From: Oceanobacter sp. 1_MG-2023
GTDB lineage: Bacteria; Pseudomonadota; Gammaproteobacteria; Pseudomonadales; Oceanobacteraceae
DNA: 64,000 bases
Reading direction: 5' to 3'
Assembly: GCF_030689025.1 (NCBI RefSeq)
Contig: NZ_JAUYWA010000003.1
Span: 124,001-188,000 of the forward strand
Positions 44,311-54,691 of this stretch are shown here, piece by piece. The notes under the pieces were generated by a model. It ran no database searches and had not been told where the DNA came from. It saw nothing but the letters and a program-made list of their open reading frames with translations. How positions within the stretch are numbered: position 1 is the stretch's first letter; each line of letters begins with the position of its first letter. The position numbers were made by a program, and so were the translations under genes.

Positions 44311-45440
44311 AGATTTTAATTGTTGCCAATTATGCGTTAAGTCATCAAGAGAGTATGCAACGCTTTGCCAAAATGCTTGAAGATGGCTTGTTGACAGAAG
44401 GCCATGAAGTTCAAGTGATTCGTCCTGAAGCAATACTATGTAAAGGAAGTCAGGCAGAGCATGGCTTAAATAAATGGCTAGGGTATATCGATCGATTTAT
44501 TCTATTCCGCTGGCAATTAAAACAAGCAGCCCGATGGGCTGATGTAGTTCATATCTGCGATCATTCAAATGCAATGTATGCCAAATGGGTTAATAGGCCT
44601 TCTTTGGTAACTTGCCATGACCTGATGGCTATTCAAAGTGCGTTGGGGTTGATAAAAATAAACAAAACAGGGTTCACCGGGCGAATATTCCAGCAATGGA
44701 TTGCTTCTGGGCTGCAGGTATGTAGTCATGTAGCTTGTGTATCTAAAAATACACAAGATGAATTAATTAAAACATTAGAAGTTCCAGTAGAAAAAACATC
44801 TATTGCCTACAATGCACTAAATTATCCTTATTCTCCCATGCTACAGGATCAGGCCTGGGCATTAATTCACAAACGATTACCTGATTTAAAGCCTCCCTAC
44901 TTTTTTCACTTGGGGGGGAATCAATGGTATAAAAATCGTAAAGGTGTCGTCGAGATTTATTATAAATTGATTCAACACCCAGAATATAGTGATCATAGGT
45001 TGGTTTTGGCGGGTAAACCTTGGCCTGATGATTTAAAAGATAAAATAAGTACGCTTGCAATAAAAAACCAGGTTGTTGAAATCAATGATTTAACCAATGA
45101 AGAGATTCGTGCCTTTTACTCAGTGGCTGAAGCATTAATTTTTCCATCTCTTCAGGAAGGTTTTGGCTGGCCAATTGCTGAAGCACAAGCCTGTGGTTGT
45201 AAGGTAATTACAACAGGGCGAGCACCTATGACAGAAGTAGGAGGTGATGCAGCTATATATATAGAACCTGAACGCCTGGACGAGGCTGCTGAAATTATTT
45301 TTAGCCAATTACATGCCGAAGACAATTTAGAATATAAATCTCTTGAGAATGCCAAACGCTTTTCAATGAAATTTATGATTGCATCGTATGAGGCTGGATA
45401 TAACCAGATCTACTCGATAGAAGATGAGAATATAAAATGA
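44307..45440 (+). CDS. Glycosyltransferase family 4
   Basis: A 377-residue GT-B enzyme. The N-terminus MKILIVANYALSHQESMQRF is the first Rossmann strand. ADVVHICDHSNAMYAKWV, VTCHDLMAIQSALG and PPYFFHLGGNQWYKNRKGVV are typical of GT4, and the EX7E motif is in EGFGWPIAEAQACGCKVITT. It is translationally coupled to the polymerase and to the next glycosyltransferase by ATGA overlaps. Confidence 0.9.
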   Translation: MKILIVANYALSHQESMQRFAKMLEDGLLTEGHEVQVIRPEAILCKGSQAEHGLNKWLGYIDRFILFRWQLKQAARWADVVHICDHSNAMYAKWVNRPSLVTCHDLMAIQSALGLIKINKTGFTGRIFQQWIASGLQVCSHVACVSKNTQDELIKTLEVPVEKTSIAYNALNYPYSPMLQDQAWALIHKRLPDLKPPYFFHLGGNQWYKNRKGVVEIYYKLIQHPEYSDHRLVLAGKPWPDDLKDKISTLAIKNQVVEINDLTNEEIRAFYSVAEALIFPSLQEGFGWPIAEAQACGCKVITTGRAPMTEVGGDAAIYIEPERLDEAAEIIFSQLHAEDNLEYKSLENAKRFSMKFMIASYEAGYNQIYSIEDENIK

Positions 45441-46585
45441 AAGTATTGCACGTTATTAGCTCTTTAAGTTTGGAAGGTGGAGGTCCTGCACAAGGTGTTA
45501 GAAATCTTACATCTTTTTATGCAAGTATGAATGTTTCACCAACTGTATTAACTTTGGATGATAAAGATGATAGTTTAGGAAATATAGATCACTTGGAGGT
45601 TATTCGACTAGGTAAAGGTAAAGGTATTTTTTCATATCATCCTGAATTAGTTGAATGGCTCAAGAGACATTCTCATGAATATAATTCTGTAGTTGTGCAT
45701 GGCTTATGGCAATACCATGGTTATGCGGTTTATAAAGCGTTAAAAAAATCAAATATTCCTTATTATGTATTTCCACATGGTATGTTAGATCCATGGTTTA
45801 AACATGCCTACCCATTAAAGCATTTGAAAAAATATATATACTGGTTTTTAGCACAGTATTCTGTTTTGAAAAATTCCAAAGCAGTATTGTTTACTTGTGA
45901 AGAAGAAAAGCTGTTGGCCCGTGAGTCTTTTTGGCCTTATCGGGTGAATGAAAGTGTGGTGAATTATGGTACTACAATTACAGAAATAGCCAAAAATTCT
46001 AAGTCTGATGACTTTTACACTAAATATCCAGAATTGAAAAACAAAATAATTTTTTTGTTTTTAAGTCGTATTCACGAAAAGAAAGGTTGTGATTTATTAA
46101 TTCAAGCTTTTGCTAAAATTGCCAAATCAAATTCTGATTTACATTTGGTGATGGCCGGTCCGGATCAGACAGGTTGGCAAGCGGATTTGGAAAAAATCGC
46201 TGATGATTATTGCATTGCAGATCGTATTACTTGGACAGGCATGATTAAAAACGAAATGAAGTGGGGAGCGATCAAAGCTGCAGAAGTTTTTATATTGCCA
46301 TCACATCAAGAAAACTTTGGTATCTCTGTGGCGGAGGCCCTTGCTGTTGGGACACCTGTTTTAATTTCTAGTAAAGTTAATATTTGGCGTGAAATTAAAG
46401 AGATGAATGCTGGCCTCGTTGGTGATGATACCCTTGAAGGTACTCAAAAACTTCTCCAAGCCTGGTTGGATTTGTCAGAAAATGAAAAACAAATCATCAA
46501 ACAAAATACCGTGGCTTGTTATAAGCAAAAGTTTGATATTTCCCAGGCTGCAAAAAATTTAATTGAATTGATTCGGATAAATTAA
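45437..46585 (+). CDS. Glycosyltransferase family 4
   Basis: A 382-residue GT-B enzyme. Features are MKVLHVISSLSLEGGGPAQG, VVVHGLWQYHGYAVYKAL, YVFPHGMLDPWFKHAYPLK, the motif FLSRIHEKKGCDLLIQAFAK and the EX7E motif ENFGISVAEALAVGTPVLIS. The HGMLDPW loop is common in WcaC/WbnE-like enzymes. It is the last gene of the tightly overlapped block; a 230-bp gap follows, holding a 47-codon remnant-like open stretch but no recognisable gene. Confidence 0.9.
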   Translation: MKVLHVISSLSLEGGGPAQGVRNLTSFYASMNVSPTVLTLDDKDDSLGNIDHLEVIRLGKGKGIFSYHPELVEWLKRHSHEYNSVVVHGLWQYHGYAVYKALKKSNIPYYVFPHGMLDPWFKHAYPLKHLKKYIYWFLAQYSVLKNSKAVLFTCEEEKLLARESFWPYRVNESVVNYGTTITEIAKNSKSDDFYTKYPELKNKIIFLFLSRIHEKKGCDLLIQAFAKIAKSNSDLHLVMAGPDQTGWQADLEKIADDYCIADRITWTGMIKNEMKWGAIKAAEVFILPSHQENFGISVAEALAVGTPVLISSKVNIWREIKEMNAGLVGDDTLEGTQKLLQAWLDLSENEKQIIKQNTVACYKQKFDISQAAKNLIELIRIN

Positions 46586-46818
46586 TTGATAAGACAGATT
46601 TTTATAGGTGGTTGAGTTTTAATTCATTGATGAGGAGTTGGGTTCTTCCAGTGACCAATGTCATCAGTTTGGTTCGTGATCGTTCAAATATTGTGGTTAT
46701 TAGTTGGATTCAGGTGGTATGAGTTGATTTTGTAGAAATTTTATTTGGATAATTTTTCAAACTCTGATTTTATCTCATATTTTACATGGATAAGGAAAAA
46801 TATAATAGGGTGGGGATT

Positions 46819-47964
46819 GTGAGAGTAGGTATTTTGACATTTCATTTTAGTGATAATTATGGTGCGCTTTTTCAAGCTTATGCATTGAAGCGTTGGTTTG
46901 ACCAGCGTGGAGATGAAGCTTATTTCATTGAATACCATCCCGAGTATGTTGAGGCTGGAGGGAATATTGGTTTAAATGATTTGTTTAGTAAAGCTGCTCT
47001 GAAAGTGATTTTCCTGAAAGTTGCCAAGGTTTATCAAAAATTGATTTCTCCTGATGGTTTTTCTGATTCTATGGATGATTTCCGCTTGAAATACTTAGGA
47101 ATCAATGATAATGCCGCCAAAGGTATAGGAGACGCACTCAAAGATACTCGATTGCGTGATACGGATATGATTGTTTGTGGTAGTGATCAGATTTGGAATC
47201 CTTCTGCTCATTATGGGGTGGATTCAGTATATTTTCTTGATTTTCTTCAGGGCAGTAAAGTACGACGTATTGCTTATGCTCCAAGCTTTGGATCTAATGT
47301 CTTAGATGATCAACATTCGGAAAGTGTAGGGGATCTTATTTCCAAGCTTGATGCTGTTTCAATAAGAGAGGAATCTGGGGCGGCCATTATAGAGAAAATT
47401 GCAAATATTCAGGTCCCTGTTGTACCTGATCCAACTTTGTTGCCTGTAGATTTCACTCCCATTCTGGAAAAATATCCTGAGAATTATGGAAATTACTGTT
47501 TTTGTTATTATTTACGTTCGTCAGTAGGAGTGAAGGAAACAGCTAATTATTTAAAAACAACTGAAAAAATGAGGATTATTTGTCCTAATAATCCTCATCG
47601 GCGGTGGAAGGAAGTGGGAGAGACAGTATATCCCTCACCGGGTCAATGGTTGGGTTTGCTTAAGGATAGTAGTATTGTAGTTACTAACTCCTTTCATGGT
47701 GTTGCGCTTTCTATTGTGAATCAGAAGAAGTTTGTATATGTAGCATTACGTGGAAATAAAAAGAAAATGAATGCGAGAGCATTTAATTTATTAAAAATGA
47801 CAGGGTTGGAAGAAAGAATTGTTAATGAATTTTGTGATATAGAAAAAGTGTTGTCTACTCCGATAGATTGGAAAAAATCAGAGAAGTTAATTGTAGATAT
47901 GCAAAAGAAAGGTGTTAACTTTCTTGAGGAACAAGTCAAAATGGTGGAGGCTGGCTATGAATGA
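46819..47964 (+). CDS. Polysaccharide pyruvyl transferase family protein
   Basis: About 381 residues, of the WcaK/CsaB-like family (PF04230) that adds ketal-linked pyruvate to sugars. RVGILTFHFSDNYGALFQAY at the N-terminus, MIVCGSDQIWNPSAHYG, VPVVPDPTLLPVDF and VVTNSFHGVALSIVNQKKFV are the family motifs. GTG 46819 is taken as start because GGGTGGGG lies just upstream and the conserved domain begins there; ATG 46786 is an alternative without a ribosome-binding site. It heads a three-gene set with the WcaF-like and FrhB-like genes. Confidence 0.87.
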   Translation: MRVGILTFHFSDNYGALFQAYALKRWFDQRGDEAYFIEYHPEYVEAGGNIGLNDLFSKAALKVIFLKVAKVYQKLISPDGFSDSMDDFRLKYLGINDNAAKGIGDALKDTRLRDTDMIVCGSDQIWNPSAHYGVDSVYFLDFLQGSKVRRIAYAPSFGSNVLDDQHSESVGDLISKLDAVSIREESGAAIIEKIANIQVPVVPDPTLLPVDFTPILEKYPENYGNYCFCYYLRSSVGVKETANYLKTTEKMRIICPNNPHRRWKEVGETVYPSPGQWLGLLKDSSIVVTNSFHGVALSIVNQKKFVYVALRGNKKKMNARAFNLLKMTGLEERIVNEFCDIEKVLSTPIDWKKSEKLIVDMQKKGVNFLEEQVKMVEAGYE

Positions 47965-48520
47965 TGAACTTCCACGCAAGTTATATTCTAATGAATTATC
48001 TAAATCAAATAAGATAGCGCGTTTAATTTGGTCTCTTGTTTGGCTATTATTTTTTCGATTAACCCCCAGGTGGGCATTAAATGGTTGGCGTCTTTTTATT
48101 TTGCGCTGCTTTGGTGCGAAAATTGGTATTGGTTGTAGAGTTCTACCAAGTTGTAAAATATGGGCCCCATGGAATTTAACAATGGGGTGCTATTCTGTTT
48201 TGGGTGAAGGAGTTGATTGTTATACAATGGATAAAATATCTATTGGAAACTATACGACAGTCTCACAGCGGAGTTTTTTATGTGGTGGAACGCATGATAT
48301 AGCATATAAATCAATCCCTTTGGTGACATTGCCTATAAGTATTGGTGATTATTGCTGGGTATGTGCAGAGGCATTTGTAGGACCAGGCATAACATTGAAT
48401 GATTACTCTGTAGTTGCTGCTAGAGCTGTTGTTTTAAAAAATGTCGGGACTAGAGAAGTAGTTGGTGGGAACCCTGCGAAGTTTATAAAATTTCGCACAT
48501 TAGTTGATGTGGATAAATGA
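47957..48520 (+). CDS. WcaF-like colanic acid acetyltransferase
   Basis: A 187-residue left-handed beta-helix acyltransferase. The N-terminal amphipathic segment (IARLIWSLVWLLFFRLTPRW, NGWRLFILRCFGAKIG) and the motif PWNLTMGCYSVLGEGVDCYT are typical of the WcaF group; CGGTHDI holds the catalytic His. Start ATG 47957, with GGAGG 7 bases upstream, is preferred; the frame upstream overlaps the pyruvyl transferase. It should acetylate a sugar of the repeat unit. It overlaps the FrhB-like gene by ATGA. Confidence 0.88.
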   Translation: MNDELPRKLYSNELSKSNKIARLIWSLVWLLFFRLTPRWALNGWRLFILRCFGAKIGIGCRVLPSCKIWAPWNLTMGCYSVLGEGVDCYTMDKISIGNYTTVSQRSFLCGGTHDIAYKSIPLVTLPISIGDYCWVCAEAFVGPGITLNDYSVVAARAVVLKNVGTREVVGGNPAKFIKFRTLVDVDK

Positions 48521-49929
48521 AAATGACTAATAATTTGATTGCTTTGCATGATGTTGTTGATGGTGGCTTCTGTGTTGGATGTGGTGCTTGTGCGATAGGA
48601 ACAAATATTGAAATAAAATTGAATCAATATGGTGAGTACCAACCTGATTTTACAAGTGTTAGCGAGTATGAAGATCTTACTGCAGCTGGTTTGGGAGTAG
48701 TATGTCCTAGCCTTAACCCAAGTGTAAATGAAAATGAAATAGGCAAAAGGCTTTTTTCTAATGAAGCTCAGTATAATGAGAAATTAGGTTATACTATTCA
48801 GTCATATGCGGGGTATGTAAAGGAAGGAAAATTCAGGTCCAAAGGTACATCTGGTGGAATGGGGACGTGGATTCTTGCAGAATTATTAAGGCAAGGATTT
48901 ATTGATGGTGTCATTCATGTGAAAGAGTCTGAACGGTCAAGCGCTTCAGACCCGTATTATGTATATGGAATAAGTAATAATTTGTATGAAATTCAGGAGA
49001 ATTCAAAAACCAGATACCATGTTGTTGAATTCTCTCAAGTATTAGAGCAGGCTCTTGCTCGGGGGGGGAGGTATGCATTTATTGGGGTTCCATGTATGGT
49101 TAAGGCTCTTCGGCGCTTGCAAATTGAAGATGAGAAAATAGCAGATGCTGTCCCTTTTGCAGTTGCTTTGGTGTGTGGGCATCTGAAGAGTGTAAATTGG
49201 AGTAATTCTCTTGCTTGGGGGGCTGGAATCAATCCCGAAAATGCGACACATATTCAATATCGAACCAAAGGACCAGATATACCTGCGAGAGCATACGTAT
49301 TCCAGGCTACGGATTATAATAATAAAGTTTATCAAAAGGACTCTGCTGAAGTTGTCGGTGGAAAATTTAATGCTGGTGCTTTGATGTTACCAGCTTGTGA
49401 GTTTTGCGATGATGTTGTTGGGGAGACTTCCGATTTGACTATTGGTGATGCTTGGCTGCCCAGGTTTGAGTCAGATAGTCATGGGACTAACCTACTTGTC
49501 GTTCGGAACGTTGAAATCAATAGAATACTTAAAAATGCGGCTAGTGAAGGGCGTGTATCAATCATTTCTTTATCTAATGATGAGGCCGCCAGCTCTCAAA
49601 GTGGTGGTTTCCGTCAACGGCGAGAAGGTTTGTCGTATAGACTTCAGCGTGAGGGAGACTCAGGCAGAGCTCTACCAGTAAAGCGGGTCAATCCTTCTGA
49701 ATATTCAATTAGTAATGAGCGTAAGAAAATATACGACTTGCGGACTACTGTTACGATAAAATCACGAAAATTGTTTTTTGAAGCATTGGAAAAAAATGAT
49801 TATGATGTTTATGTTAATGGTATGAATAAAGAGGTTGCGTCGTTACGTCGAATGGAAATGCGGAATTCATTTTTTTCTCTTTTTTTTAACAAGGTCAATA
49901 GAAAGTTGAGAGCTTTTTTTAGGAGGTGA
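48517..49929 (+). CDS. FrhB-like (F420 hydrogenase beta subunit family) iron-sulfur flavoprotein
   Basis: A 470-residue protein of the FrhB/FdhB family. The N-terminal ferredoxin-like motif is CVGCGACA, with a further Cys in VVCPS, which is fewer than the two full clusters of canonical members. SKGTSGGMGTWILAELLRQG and FIGVPCMVKALRRLQ are the flavin-binding core signatures; LPACEFCDDVVGETSDLTIG adds three Cys/acidic positions. Such proteins occur beside pyruvyl transferases in exopolysaccharide loci, but the reaction is not established. A basic C-terminal tail (about 400-470) lies beyond the family core. Confidence 0.8.
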   Translation: MKMTNNLIALHDVVDGGFCVGCGACAIGTNIEIKLNQYGEYQPDFTSVSEYEDLTAAGLGVVCPSLNPSVNENEIGKRLFSNEAQYNEKLGYTIQSYAGYVKEGKFRSKGTSGGMGTWILAELLRQGFIDGVIHVKESERSSASDPYYVYGISNNLYEIQENSKTRYHVVEFSQVLEQALARGGRYAFIGVPCMVKALRRLQIEDEKIADAVPFAVALVCGHLKSVNWSNSLAWGAGINPENATHIQYRTKGPDIPARAYVFQATDYNNKVYQKDSAEVVGGKFNAGALMLPACEFCDDVVGETSDLTIGDAWLPRFESDSHGTNLLVVRNVEINRILKNAASEGRVSIISLSNDEAASSQSGGFRQRREGLSYRLQREGDSGRALPVKRVNPSEYSISNERKKIYDLRTTVTIKSRKLFFEALEKNDYDVYVNGMNKEVASLRRMEMRNSFFSLFFNKVNRKLRAFFRR

Positions 49930-49932
49930 TCA

Positions 49933-50844
49933 ATGATTACTGTAATTATATTGACTTATAATGAAGCTGTTCATATTGAAAGGTGTATTTCTAGTGTTGC
50001 CTTGTTGGGGGCCAGGATAGTTGTTGTTGATTCTTTTTCCTCTGATGGAACAGAGGCTATTGCAAGGTCCATGCATGTTGATTTTTATAAAAACAAATTC
50101 ATTAATCAGTCATTTCAATTTCAATGGGCAATGGATAATTGTGATATAAGAACTGAATGGGTTCTACGTTTGGATGCGGATGAAACCATTGATGCTGACC
50201 TGGTTATTAATATTCGTAAATTTATCGAAAATGATGGTTTTGGGAATAATGCTGCAGTTTTTCAGAGAAAACATATTTTTTTAGGGAAATGGGTGAAGCA
50301 TGGTGGACGTTACCCTTTGCCAATGCTGAGACTGTTTCGACGGGGATGTGCCCATGTTGAGCAGCGCTGGATGGATGAACATATTGTGTTGGATTCTGGT
50401 ACGTCGACTGTCCTGAAAGGTGGATTTTCTGATGATAATCTTAATTCAGTTGGTTGGTTTATAGATAAACACAATAAATATGCTACCCGTGAAATGGTAG
50501 ATATAAAACTCCATGAACTTTATGAAACAGGCTCTGAAATTACCAGCTGTACAAGCACTTCGATAAAATTGAAACGCCTTTTGAAGGAGCGTTTATATAT
50601 GGGATTGCCTTACTTTGTTCGCCCTGTCTTGTATTTTTTGTATCGCTATTTTATTCAGCTTGGGTTTTTGGATGGCGCACGCGGTTTTGCTTATCATTTT
50701 ATGCAAGGTTTATGGTATCGAGCATTGGTTGATTTGAAATGTATGGAAGTTGATCGGATTTTTAATGGTTGTCAAACGATTGAAGAAAAACATCAGAAAT
50801 TGGAAGAGTATTCCGGGTTTGGATTGGAGAAACCGATAGAATGA
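49933..50844 (+). CDS. Glycosyltransferase family 2
   Basis: A 303-residue GT-A enzyme of the WaaE/KdtX-like group. MITVIILTYNEAVHIERCIS, VVVDSFSSDGTEAIA and the DxD region VLRLDADETIDADL define the nucleotide-sugar site; FLGKWVKHGGRYPLPMLRLF is typical of the subgroup. The C-terminal part (about 215-250) is hydrophobic (VRPVLYFLYRYFIQLGFLDG) and suggests membrane association. It starts 4 bp after the FrhB-like stop with AGGAGG upstream and overlaps the WcaI-like gene by ATGA. Confidence 0.9.
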   Translation: MITVIILTYNEAVHIERCISSVALLGARIVVVDSFSSDGTEAIARSMHVDFYKNKFINQSFQFQWAMDNCDIRTEWVLRLDADETIDADLVINIRKFIENDGFGNNAAVFQRKHIFLGKWVKHGGRYPLPMLRLFRRGCAHVEQRWMDEHIVLDSGTSTVLKGGFSDDNLNSVGWFIDKHNKYATREMVDIKLHELYETGSEITSCTSTSIKLKRLLKERLYMGLPYFVRPVLYFLYRYFIQLGFLDGARGFAYHFMQGLWYRALVDLKCMEVDRIFNGCQTIEEKHQKLEEYSGFGLEKPIE

Positions 50845-52079
50845 ATGTCGTAATTTACAGCCTGAATTACTCTCCTGAGTTAACTGGTATTGGTAAATAC
50901 AATGGTGAAATGGCTCCTTGGTTAGCTTCTCAGGGATATTCTGTCGATGTGATTACCGCACCGCCATATTATCCTGAATGGAAAGTACATACTGGGTTTT
51001 CCAATAAAAAATTTGACTCTAATACACAAAATAATGTCACCGTGCATCGTTGCCCTTTGTATGTACCGACGACTCTTTCTACTATAAAACGCTTGATTCA
51101 TTTAGCATCTTTTGCCTTTACCTCTGCGTTCAAATTATTTTCTCTGTGGAATAAAAAGCCAAGTGTTGTTTTTGTGGTTGAGCCAACACTGTTTTGTGTA
51201 CCGATGGCCTTGCTGTTTTGTAAATTGCGTGGTGCCAAAGCCGTATTACATATTCAGGATTATGAAGTCGATGCCATGTTGGGCCTGGGAATGGCGGGGA
51301 GTCCTTCCGGCCGGGTTGGCCGTGTAGCGTATGTTATTGAATCCTGGCTGATGAGACGGTTCGACAAGGTTTCCAGTATTTCCTACAGTATGCTCGATAA
51401 AGCCAAGACAAAAGGCGTTGATGCAGCGCAGTTGTTGTTCTTCCCTAATTGGTCGGATACGTCGTTTGTGCACCCTGGTGTCGATGGTACTGCGCTACGA
51501 AAAGCATGGGGAATTTCTCCAGAAGATCAGGTTGTGTTGTATGCAGGGAACATTGGCGCCAAACAAGGTCTTGAGTTGGTTGTTGAGGCTGCAGAACGTT
51601 TCCAATCAAGGCCCAATGTTAAGTTTTTTCTGGTAGGCTCTGGGGCCTACGTTGATGCTCTGAAGTCCATGGTTGTCGAACGAACGTTAGATAATGTGGA
51701 ATTCAAGCCATTGCAAGCCTGGGAGGATGTACCTGCGATGCTTGCGATGGCAGATGTACATTTGGTTATTCAACGCAAAGGTGCGGCCGATTCTGTGTTG
51801 CCTTCCAAATTGACCAATATTTTGTCTGCTGGCGGGTTTAGTGTGATTACTGCAGAAGGACATACTGAGCTGGGTAAATTGGCTGAGGAGTTTCCGGGTG
51901 TTTATACATGCGTAGATCCGGAAAACATCGAGGCTTTTTGTGAGGGGTTAACCTCGGAGTTGGCTCGTTCAAGCGGTGTGAACACTGTTGCACGTGTGTA
52001 TGCTGAAGAAAATTTAAACAAAGATGCAATTCTGGGTCGCTTTGCCAGTGATCTGTCTGAGTTGTCTGCTAAATGCTGA
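50841..52079 (+). CDS. wcaI: WcaI-like glycosyltransferase family 4
   Basis: A 412-residue GT-B enzyme of the colanic acid WcaI type. NVVIYSLNYSPELTGIGKYN, ITAPPYYPEWKVHTGF and FVVEPTLFCVPMALLFC are closely characteristic. The donor domain has VVLYAGNIGAKQGLELVVEA and DSVLPSKLTNILSAGGFSVI. WcaI enzymes are thought to transfer fucose, which fits the gmd-fcl genes directly downstream. Base composition rises from here on, marking the right shoulder of the A+T-rich cassette. Confidence 0.9.
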   Translation: MNVVIYSLNYSPELTGIGKYNGEMAPWLASQGYSVDVITAPPYYPEWKVHTGFSNKKFDSNTQNNVTVHRCPLYVPTTLSTIKRLIHLASFAFTSAFKLFSLWNKKPSVVFVVEPTLFCVPMALLFCKLRGAKAVLHIQDYEVDAMLGLGMAGSPSGRVGRVAYVIESWLMRRFDKVSSISYSMLDKAKTKGVDAAQLLFFPNWSDTSFVHPGVDGTALRKAWGISPEDQVVLYAGNIGAKQGLELVVEAAERFQSRPNVKFFLVGSGAYVDALKSMVVERTLDNVEFKPLQAWEDVPAMLAMADVHLVIQRKGAADSVLPSKLTNILSAGGFSVITAEGHTELGKLAEEFPGVYTCVDPENIEAFCEGLTSELARSSGVNTVARVYAEENLNKDAILGRFASDLSELSAKC

Positions 52080-52104
52080 TTTGAACTATAGAAAGGATTA
52101 AAAA

Positions 52105-53232
52105 ATGTCCAAGAAAGTTGCCTTGATCACTGGTGTTACTGGCCAGGATGGTTCCTACCTTGCTGAGTTTCTACTGGAGAAAGGGTATGAAGTTCACGGT
52201 ATCAAGCGCCGTGCTTCTTTGTTTAATACGGCACGAGTAGATCATATCTATCAGGATCGCCACGAAGAAAATGTCAGCTTCTTTATGCACTATGGTGATC
52301 TGACTGATACATCCAATTTAACTCGCATCCTGAAAGAAGTTCAGCCAGACGAAGTCTACAACCTGGGTGCTCAGTCTCACGTTGCCGTGTCATTTGAAGC
52401 GCCAGAATATACTGCGGATGTTGATGCCATGGGCACGTTGCGCTTGTTGGAGGCGATCCGTTTTCTGGGTCTGGAAAAGAAAACCCGTTTCTATCAGGCC
52501 TCTACATCCGAACTATACGGCCTGGTACAGGAAATTCCTCAAAAAGAAACGACGCCTTTTTATCCCCGTTCACCTTATGCTGTGGCAAAAATGTATGCCT
52601 ATTGGATTACGGTCAACTATCGTGAGTCGTATGGTATGTATGCATGTAACGGCATATTGTTTAATCACGAATCTCCTCGTCGTGGTGAAACCTTTGTAAC
52701 ACGCAAGATTACCCGGGCTTTGGCTAATATTTCCCAAGGATTGGAGAAGTGTTTGTATTTGGGCAATATGGATGCACTGAGAGATTGGGGGCATGCCAAG
52801 GATTATGTCCGGATGCAATGGATGATGTTGCAACAAGAGCAGCCTGAAGACTTTGTTATCGCTACTGGTACTCAAATTACTGTGCGTGAATTTGTCACTC
52901 TGTCTGCAAAAGAGCTGGGTATTACTCTGGGTTTCGAGGGTGAGGGCGTCGAAGAAAAAGCAATTGTTGCAGCGATTGCTGACGAAGCCTTGTGTCCAGG
53001 GATTGCTGTAGGGGATGTGATTGTTCAGGTTGACCCTAAATACTTCCGTCCTGCAGAAGTTGAAACATTGTTGGGTGATCCTTCCAATGCCAAAAGCAAA
53101 TTGGGTTGGGTGCCGGAAATCACGGTCGAAACCATGTGTGCAGAAATGGTGCAACACGACTTACAAAAAGCCAAACAACATGCGTTGCTTAAGTCTCATG
53201 GTTACGATGTGAATGTTTCTCTGGAAGGTTAA
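52105..53232 (+). CDS. gmd: GDP-mannose 4,6-dehydratase
   Basis: A 375-residue extended SDR enzyme, first step from GDP-mannose to GDP-L-fucose. NADP loop [12 protein letters not shown], the [13 protein letters not shown] motif, ASTSELYG and the catalytic [11 protein letters not shown] (YxxxK) are present, as are [17 protein letters not shown] and [10 protein letters not shown]. It is followed 13 bp later by fcl. It supplies 4-keto-6-deoxymannose to Fcl. Confidence 0.98.
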   Translation: MSKKVALITGVTGQDGSYLAEFLLEKGYEVHGIKRRASLFNTARVDHIYQDRHEENVSFFMHYGDLTDTSNLTRILKEVQPDEVYNLGAQSHVAVSFEAPEYTADVDAMGTLRLLEAIRFLGLEKKTRFYQASTSELYGLVQEIPQKETTPFYPRSPYAVAKMYAYWITVNYRESYGMYACNGILFNHESPRRGETFVTRKITRALANISQGLEKCLYLGNMDALRDWGHAKDYVRMQWMMLQQEQPEDFVIATGTQITVREFVTLSAKELGITLGFEGEGVEEKAIVAAIADEALCPGIAVGDVIVQVDPKYFRPAEVETLLGDPSNAKSKLGWVPEITVETMCAEMVQHDLQKAKQHALLKSHGYDVNVSLEG

Positions 53233-53244
53233 TAGGCAAGTATC

Positions 53245-54204
53245 ATGAAGCGTATTTTTGTTGCTGGTCATAAAGGCATGGTTGGTTCTGCGATTGTGCG
53301 ACAGTTACAGAAAGACGCCGGCGTTGAGCTGATTACAAGAGACCGTAATCAGCTCAATCTGCTTTGTCAGGCAGATGTTCAGGCGTTTTTTGAAAAAGAA
53401 AACATCGATCAGGTATATCTTGCGGCTGCCAAGGTTGGCGGGATTGTTGCCAATAATACTTACCCGGCAGATTTTATTTACGAAAACCTGATGATTGAAT
53501 GCAATATTGTGCATTCTGCACACTTGGCGGGTGTTCAGAACCTGTTGTTCCTCGGGTCATCCTGTATTTATCCCAAATTGGCAGAGCAGCCAATGGCAGA
53601 GTCGGCTTTGTTGACCGGCACGCTAGAGCCGACCAATGAGCCATATGCGGTGGCTAAAATTGCCGGTATCAAGTTGTGCGAATCGTATAACCGTCAGCAT
53701 GGACGGAATTATCGCAGTGTCATGCCGACCAATCTGTATGGGGAAAATGATAATTTTCACCCAAGTAATTCCCATGTTATTCCTGCCTTGATGCGACGTT
53801 TTCACGAAGCCAAGGAACAGAGTGCTGAAGAAGTTGCGGTGTGGGGTTCTGGTAAACCCATGCGGGAGTTCTTGCATGTGGATGATATGGCTGCAGCCTC
53901 TGTTTTTGTGATGAATGTTGACCAGGCGACCTATGAATCTTGCACTCAGCCCATGCTTTCCCACATAAATGTAGGCACCGGTGTGGATTGTACGATTGCA
54001 GAGCTGGCGCTGACCATGGCTGAAGTCGTTGGCTTTGAAGGGCGTGTGACTTTTGATGCCAGCAAACCCGATGGCGCACCACGCAAGTTGATGAACGTTG
54101 ATACTTTGCGTAATTTGGGTTGGTCCTACAATATTGATTTGAAGGATGGTCTGGCGAGCACTTATCAATGGTTCCTGGATAATCAGGGTAGTTTCCGAGG
54201 TTAA
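53245..54204 (+). CDS. fcl: GDP-L-fucose synthase
   Basis: A 319-residue epimerase-reductase that completes GDP-L-fucose. [19 protein letters not shown] is the nucleotide-binding loop; [26 protein letters not shown] and the catalytic [15 protein letters not shown] follow, and [13 protein letters not shown] plus [10 protein letters not shown] are substrate-site motifs. It lies downstream of gmd and upstream of gmm, the colanic-acid order. Confidence 0.98.
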   Translation: MKRIFVAGHKGMVGSAIVRQLQKDAGVELITRDRNQLNLLCQADVQAFFEKENIDQVYLAAAKVGGIVANNTYPADFIYENLMIECNIVHSAHLAGVQNLLFLGSSCIYPKLAEQPMAESALLTGTLEPTNEPYAVAKIAGIKLCESYNRQHGRNYRSVMPTNLYGENDNFHPSNSHVIPALMRRFHEAKEQSAEEVAVWGSGKPMREFLHVDDMAAASVFVMNVDQATYESCTQPMLSHINVGTGVDCTIAELALTMAEVVGFEGRVTFDASKPDGAPRKLMNVDTLRNLGWSYNIDLKDGLASTYQWFLDNQGSFRG

Positions 54205-54220
54205 TGGGTGATGGTGCCTG

Positions 54221-54691
54221 ATGGATTGGTTAAGCCCAGATTGTTTTAAAAATATAGTAGAGAATACACCTTTAATTTCTGTCGACTTTGTAGTCAGAAA
54301 TATTAGCGGTGAGGTTCTTTTAGGCCAGCGCCTGAACCGGCCGGCCAAGGGGTTCTGGTTTGTCCCGGGTGGGCGGATTCTAAAAAATGAAACGCTTGCA
54401 GATGCGTTTCTTCGCTTGACGAAAGCAGAGTTGGGCCAAGTTTTTGAAATTACGTCAGCTCGATACCTTGGTCTGTATGAACACTTTTATACCGATAGTG
54501 TTTTTGGCGTACAGCCTGATACTCATTATGTAGTGAATGCATTCGAGTTGATTGTGACGACAACGCTGAACTTGCCCAAAACGCAACACAACCAATACCA
54601 ATGGCTGAGCGAGTCTGATTTGCTCCAGCGCGACGATGTTCACTGCCATACCAAGTGGTACTTCGAATCGAATAAAGGATATAAAGCATGA
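54221..54691 (+). CDS. gmm: GDP-mannose mannosyl hydrolase (Nudix-like)
   Basis: A 156-residue Nudix-family enzyme that hydrolyses GDP-mannose or GDP-glucose. [32 protein letters not shown] and [20 protein letters not shown] match Gmm/WcaH, whose Nudix box is atypical and lacks one of the canonical Glu residues. It overlaps manC by ATGA. It may balance the GDP-mannose pool for fucose synthesis. Confidence 0.93.
   Translation: MDWLSPDCFKNIVENTPLISVDFVVRNISGEVLLGQRLNRPAKGFWFVPGGRILKNETLADAFLRLTKAELGQVFEITSARYLGLYEHFYTDSVFGVQPDTHYVVNAFELIVTTTLNLPKTQHNQYQWLSESDLLQRDDVHCHTKWYFESNKGYKA

Noticed and set aside
46586-46818. A 47-codon open stretch before the pyruvyl transferase gene
   Set aside because: No start with a ribosome-binding site and no family; at most a gene remnant.
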